From IMG/VR virus record IMGVR_UViG_3300048091_000189, positions 1 to 23,415 of that record: DNA of 23,415 bases, one strand, 5' to 3'. The notes beneath the pieces were generated by a model. It worked only from the letters and a program-made list of their open reading frames with translations, ran no database searches and was not told the origin of the DNA. Shown here piece after piece: positions 20,389 through 23,415 of this stretch; positions within the stretch are counted from its first letter, which is position 1; each line of letters opens with the position of its first letter. Origin of the DNA: a virus. The position numbers were made by a program, and so were the translations under genes.

Positions 20389-20771
20389 AGACCTTCGCTG
20401 CTGCAATCATCATCGCCCTAGTCGGTCTGCTTCTCGTTGGGATTCAGCAATCGCGCGTCGTCGCCCTTCGCGGGGAGGTGGCATTCGAAGCCAGCGAGAA
20501 GAAGAAGGCGGTAGACGCCAACCTCGAAAGCCAGGCCACGATCACCACGCTGCGCGCCGAAGCCCAGCGCAACGCCGATTACCAGAAAGACCTGAACAAG
20601 CGGTTGCAGGCCAGTCAGGCCAAAGCCAAAAAGGCGGAGAAGAACTTTGATGAACTCAAACGCAACAGCAAGCCTGTTCGTGATTGGGCTGCTCAGCCTC
20701 TGCCTGACGGCCTGCGCGGTAAAGCCGCCAGTGGTAACAAAGACAGCGGCAGTAAGAGTCGAGCCCCCTGA
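20385..20771 (+). CDS. Rz: Inner-membrane spanin (Rz-like)
   Basis: A 128-residue protein with an N-terminal membrane anchor (MKTFAAAIIIALVGLLLVGI) followed by a long charged periplasmic coiled coil (about 30-100, rich in Lys, Glu, Ala). The C-terminal end is proline- and charge-rich. It spans the periplasm with the Rz1 partner and fuses the membranes at the end of lysis. The ATG overlaps the holin stop (ATGA). Confidence 0.88.
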   Translation: MKTFAAAIIIALVGLLLVGIQQSRVVALRGEVAFEASEKKKAVDANLESQATITTLRAEAQRNADYQKDLNKRLQASQAKAKKAEKNFDELKRNSKPVRDWAAQPLPDGLRGKAASGNKDSGSKSRAP

Positions 20772-20913
20772 ACTGGTGCCGTGTGAGCGGGTAGCTGAGG
20801 AAGACCTCGCCGACAACGGCCAGCTGTGGGAATTGAAGAATCAAGCCATCAACCTGCTCGACACTTGCGCAGACCAGGTGGACGCGCAGATCAAGCGCAG
20901 TCAAAGCAAGTAG
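20650..20913 (+). CDS. Rz1: Outer-membrane spanin lipoprotein (Rz1-like), nested in Rz
   Basis: This 87-residue frame starts inside the Rz gene and runs beyond its end in another frame, the classic nested arrangement. The signal MNSNATASLFVIGLLSLCLT is followed by the lipobox LTAC, so the mature chain begins at Cys22 and is anchored in the outer membrane. The start has GGAG about ten bases upstream. Residues after the lipobox are proline-rich (VKPPVV), usual for Rz1. Confidence 0.9.
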   Translation: MNSNATASLFVIGLLSLCLTACAVKPPVVTKTAAVRVEPPELVPCERVAEEDLADNGQLWELKNQAINLLDTCADQVDAQIKRSQSK

Positions 20914-20966
20914 GTCGCGACACGTTTCGCTGGAGTGCAAATTGTGTCGCGGCACTGGAGCAGAGA

Positions 20967-21158
20967 ATGACCAACGTAACCCGCCTGCGCCACGCGCTGC
21001 CATTGAGTGCGGACATCAACAAGGCAGTGGTCGATCTGGATGCAGCGATCGCCAAGGCCATCGCTGCCGCCAAGTCCGCCGGCCTGCCTCAAGGGCTGGT
21101 GGTGGCAATTCTCCACGGACAGGCTCATGCCCAGACGCACGAAATGGTGAAGGTATGA
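20967..21158 (+). CDS. Small phage protein (63 aa), unknown
   Basis: An alanine-rich helical protein starting MTNVTRLRHALPLSADINKA. GGAG lies six bases before the ATG. It ends in an ATGA overlap with the next small gene. Short proteins like this are common between lysis genes and terminase in pseudomonad phages; no function is known to me. Confidence 0.75.
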   Translation: MTNVTRLRHALPLSADINKAVVDLDAAIAKAIAAAKSAGLPQGLVVAILHGQAHAQTHEMVKV

Positions 21159-21343
21159 CCGCACAAATCCATGACATCGCCGATCAGCGCCCGCACCTGA
21201 TGGTAGTAGCCAGTGACGGCGCCCATGTCATTCCCCGCGCGCTGATCCAGTCAGTGATCGACGGCAAGCAGCCTTCCACCATCCTCACTGAGCCGGTAGT
21301 GCAGCGCATCATCGAAGAGTGGCTGCAGAAGGTGAGCGCATGA
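21155..21343 (+). CDS. Small phage protein (62 aa), unknown
   Basis: The frame begins MTAQIHDIADQRPHLMVVAS and continues with a helical C-terminal half. It overlaps the preceding stop and the following start by four bases each (ATGA), so it belongs to a coupled trio of which the third is interrupted. No family is recognised. Confidence 0.75.
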   Translation: MTAQIHDIADQRPHLMVVASDGAHVIPRALIQSVIDGKQPSTILTEPVVQRIIEEWLQKVSA

Positions 21344-21594
21344 CCGCCAAGCTGATCGACTTCAAACGTGAAGGATGGTGAGACGCTGCGAAGACACTGC
21401 GCAAGATCGCCTACGACCTTGATGCTGGTGTCCATCCGGAATGCACCGTAGGCGCCTTGACCCTGATCGGCCCGAAAGGGCAGGTGACTGTGTTCGGGCT
21501 TGGCCCCAAGTGCGACGACCTGCAATGCCTAGGTGCCATGCGCCTGGGTGAGCAGAAGCTGATTGATGTGCTGCTGGATGGCGGGGAGGGGTAG
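21340..21594 (+). pseudogene. Small phage protein gene with an in-frame TGA
   Basis: The ATG overlaps the previous stop (ATGA). The frame reads MTAKLIDFKREGW, then TGA at codon 14 (21379-21381), then DAAKTLRKIAYDLDAGVHPE and on to a TAG at 21594, 84 residues in all. The downstream half has normal phage codon use and no start of its own near the break. Its C-terminal part (GAMRLGEQKLIDVLL) is like small phage proteins of this slot. CGA (Arg) to TGA by one C-to-T change, or TGG to TGA, would explain it. Confidence 0.7.
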
Positions 21595-21596
21595 GT

Positions 21597-21618
21597 GTGC
21601 CGCAGGTTAGTGCGGCAC
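21597..21618. repeat. Perfect hairpin between converging small genes
   Basis: GTGCCGCA (21597-21604) pairs with TGCGGCAC (21611-21618) around a six-base loop. It lies between the end of the interrupted rightward gene and the end of the leftward 70-residue gene. There is no T-run on either strand, so it is not a standard intrinsic terminator. Confidence 0.5.
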
Positions 21619-21625
21619 GGATGGA

Positions 21626-21838
21626 TCACTCAGCGTTAAGTTTCAGCGCTGCTTGGATTTGATCTGCGTAAGTGGAAAGATTGTTTAGCTCCCATTGAAG
21701 CTGAGTTGCACCACTCGAATTCAATACCTTGGCTTCAATAAGTTTTAGTGCCGCAGCAACTGCCGCTTCACGGGCTTTGTCCGGCCAGTCCCTGCCGTTC
21801 ATATCTTTAGCGTTTAGGGATTTGTACAAATCTGACAT
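21626..21838 (-). CDS. Small leftward protein in the late region (70 aa), unknown
   Basis: A helical protein starting MSDLYKSLNAKDMNGRDWPD, with AAGGA seven bases before the ATG. It runs against the late operon between small genes and the terminase, another single reverse-strand insert. Composition is less GC-rich than the neighbours. No family is recognised; it may be cargo expressed in the lysogen. Confidence 0.7.
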   Translation of the reverse strand: MSDLYKSLNAKDMNGRDWPDKAREAAVAAALKLIEAKVLNSSGATQLQWELNNLSTYADQIQAALKLNAE

Positions 21839-21914
21839 GTTGCTTTCCTTGCTGATGAGTTGATCGCTACCAATACCGGCAACACGCCATTATTTCAATA
21901 CCTTGAGAATTCCC

Positions 21915-22523
21915 ATGACAACCAAGCAACCCGACTGGGAGGCGATCGAACGAGCCTACCGGGCAGGTCTGCTTTCTATCCGTGAGATCGCATCAACCCA
22001 AGGCATCACCCACGGCGCCATCAACAAGCGCGCGAAGCGGGATGGATGGGAGCGAAACCTGAAGGCAAAGATCCAAGCCAAGGCTGATGCGCTGGTATCC
22101 AAACGCACGGTATCCACTGAGGTATCCAGCAAACAGGCGGATACCGAAAGGGAGATCATCGAGGTCAACGCTGAGGTCATTGCGAACATCCGCATGGCTC
22201 ATCGTGGCGACATCTCGCGGGGCCGGCGACTGACCAACAAGTTGTTGGACGAACTGGAAGGCTTGACCGACAACCGACACCTGTTCGAAGAGCTGGGCGA
22301 GCTGATGCGCTCCGAAGACGACAACGGACAGGACAAGCGGAACGATCTGTATCAGAAGATCATCGATCTGCCTGGTCGCTCCAAGACGATGAAGGAAATG
22401 GCTGAGACGCTGAAGACCTTGATCTCGCTCGAGCGCCAAGCCTACGACCTCGACACCAAATCTGGCGGCAACGACGCCGACGAGCTATCCAAGCTGATGG
22501 ACGATCTATCGAAGGACGCCTGA
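21915..22523 (+). CDS. terS: Terminase small subunit
   Basis: A 202-residue DNA-recognition subunit of the packaging motor. The N-terminus holds a helix-turn-helix (RAYRAGLLSIREIASTQGIT then AINKRAKRDGW), followed by helical oligomerisation regions and an acidic C-terminus that probably contacts the large subunit. The ATG at 21915 is chosen; a TTG four codons upstream is in frame. It lies one base before the large subunit gene, whose product it directs to the phage DNA. Confidence 0.88.
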   Translation: MTTKQPDWEAIERAYRAGLLSIREIASTQGITHGAINKRAKRDGWERNLKAKIQAKADALVSKRTVSTEVSSKQADTEREIIEVNAEVIANIRMAHRGDISRGRRLTNKLLDELEGLTDNRHLFEELGELMRSEDDNGQDKRNDLYQKIIDLPGRSKTMKEMAETLKTLISLERQAYDLDTKSGGNDADELSKLMDDLSKDA

Positions 22524-22524
22524 C

Positions 22525-23415
22525 ATGAAGCCCGAGCACATGAAGCTGCTCCGGGATAAGCGTTGGAGGCTGAACAATCTCTACTTCATCACCGACAAGC
22601 AGGGGAAGAAAACCCGCTTCCGGATGACGGACGAGCAGATTGAATACTTCGATGGGATGCACACGCGAAACATCATCCTGAAGGCTCGTCAGCTCGGCTT
22701 CACCACTGAATGCTGCATCATCCAGCTCGACGCCGCACTGTTCGAGTCGGCCAAGTGCGCGCTGATTGCCCACACCCTGAACGACGCCAAGCGGCTGTTC
22801 CGGGAGAAGGTGAAGTACGCCTACGACAACCTGCCGAAAGAGATCCGCGCCGCGAATCCTGCGAGCAACGACGCTGCCGGTGAGTTGGTGTTCAGCAAGG
22901 GCGGTTCGCTTTACGTCAGCACCTCGTTCCGGGGCGGCACGCTGCGTTATCTGCACGTCTCCGAGTTTGGGAAGATCTGCGCCAAGTTTCCGCACAAGGC
23001 GCGCGAGATCGTCACTGGCGCGTTTGAGGCGGTGGCCACCGATTGTTTCGTCACGATTGAATCGACAGCGGAAGGCCGGGCCGGCTACTTCTTCGATTAT
23101 TCCCAGACTGCCGAGAAGCAACTGCTGTCTGGCACGCCGCTCGGCAAGCTGGATTGGAAGTTCTTCTTTTTCAGTTGGTGGAAGAACAAGGCCTACTGGC
23201 TCGATCCAACCGAAGCGATCATCCCGCAGCGCCTGACCGACTACTTTAACGAGTTGTTCGCGAAACACGGCATCGACACGAACCCGGGCCAGCGCGCCTG
23301 GTACGCGGCCAAGGAGAAGACTCTCGGCGACGACATGAAGCGGGAATACCCGTCGATCCCGGCCGAAGCCTTCCAGCAGTCGATCGAGGGCGCTTACTAC
23401 GCCCAGCAGTTCACC
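22525..23415 (+). CDS. terL: Terminase large subunit (partial, right edge)
   Basis: The frame is open from the ATG at 22525 to the window end, 297 residues. It is the packaging ATPase and nuclease. The ATPase core shows the terminase-type Walker A variant ILKARQLGFTT (about 51-61), a Walker B region ending LRYLHVSEFGK (about 140-150) and the coupling motif TIESTAEG (about 177-184). The nuclease domain should follow beyond the edge. It starts one base after the small-subunit stop. Confidence 0.95.
   Translation, partial: MKPEHMKLLRDKRWRLNNLYFITDKQGKKTRFRMTDEQIEYFDGMHTRNIILKARQLGFTTECCIIQLDAALFESAKCALIAHTLNDAKRLFREKVKYAYDNLPKEIRAANPASNDAAGELVFSKGGSLYVSTSFRGGTLRYLHVSEFGKICAKFPHKAREIVTGAFEAVATDCFVTIESTAEGRAGYFFDYSQTAEKQLLSGTPLGKLDWKFFFFSWWKNKAYWLDPTEAIIPQRLTDYFNELFAKHGIDTNPGQRAWYAAKEKTLGDDMKREYPSIPAEAFQQSIEGAYYAQQFT

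Noticed and set aside
22360-23268. A 302-codon leftward open frame
   Set aside because: It is antisense to the terminase large subunit, whose motifs are clear; high GC third positions leave long open frames on the opposite strand.
1-23415. CRISPR array, rRNA or insertion sequence
   Set aside because: I saw no regular direct-repeat array, no rRNA segment and no transposase or terminal inverted repeats.

Overview
The window is the left part of an integrated lambda-like prophage with a long non-contractile-tailed phage type of gene order, in a Pseudomonas chromosome. The host call rests on the flank: the C-terminal end of a MerR-type regulator followed by tRNA-Pro(GGG), which is the familiar pheT-ihfA-merR-tRNA arrangement of pseudomonads, and on GC-rich codon use. 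The phage has inserted at the 3' end of the tRNA. Its integrase is the first phage gene, and the window ends inside the large terminase gene, so packaging, head and tail genes must continue to the right.

Layout. 1-300: host flank, tRNA, attL side. 307-2235: integrase, an overlapping excisionase-like gene and small early genes. 2236-5178: A+T-richer cargo on the + strand (a trypsin-like protease with a membrane-segment partner, and a two-TM protein), with a frameshifted leftward-gene remnant between them. 5187-11710: the leftward early operon (cytosine methyltransferase with eight internal repeats, Gp157-like protein, single-strand annealing protein, a chain of tiny genes joined by ATGA overlaps), interrupted by more + strand cargo. 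11963-13550: the switch region: exported small protein, nut-like site and small basic ORF, P_L, S24 repressor, P_RM/P_R. 13551-18571: the rightward early operon (Cro-like, two small ribbon-helix-helix-like proteins, Rha/KilAC antirepressor, lambda O/P-like replication pair, NinB, NinG, Q-position protein). 18579-19967: late-promoter candidate, two rightward terminators and reverse-strand cargo including HicAB. 20065-23415: holin, nested Rz/Rz1 spanins, small genes, TerS and TerL.

Regulatory logic read from the DNA. Six near-identical TTTAG-N4-CTTAA/CTAAA sites lie in two groups of three on either side of the repressor, as in lambda O_L and O_R. P_L has TTGACC-17-TAAATT with an operator across its spacer and -10. 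P_RM places its -10 seven bases before the repressor ATG, implying a leaderless mRNA as for lambda cI. Just downstream of P_L are a consensus boxA, a 5-bp hairpin and a short strongly basic ORF, which together look like nutL and an N-type antiterminator.

The most interesting observations are the protease plus membrane-protein pair (a possible anti-phage module), the antitermination-like P_L leader, the multi-repeat methyltransferase, and three small early or late genes each broken by one in-frame stop (TAA, TAG, TGA) that could all come from single C-to-T changes of CAA, CAG and CGA. No database search was possible; family names rest on recognised motifs and gene order.
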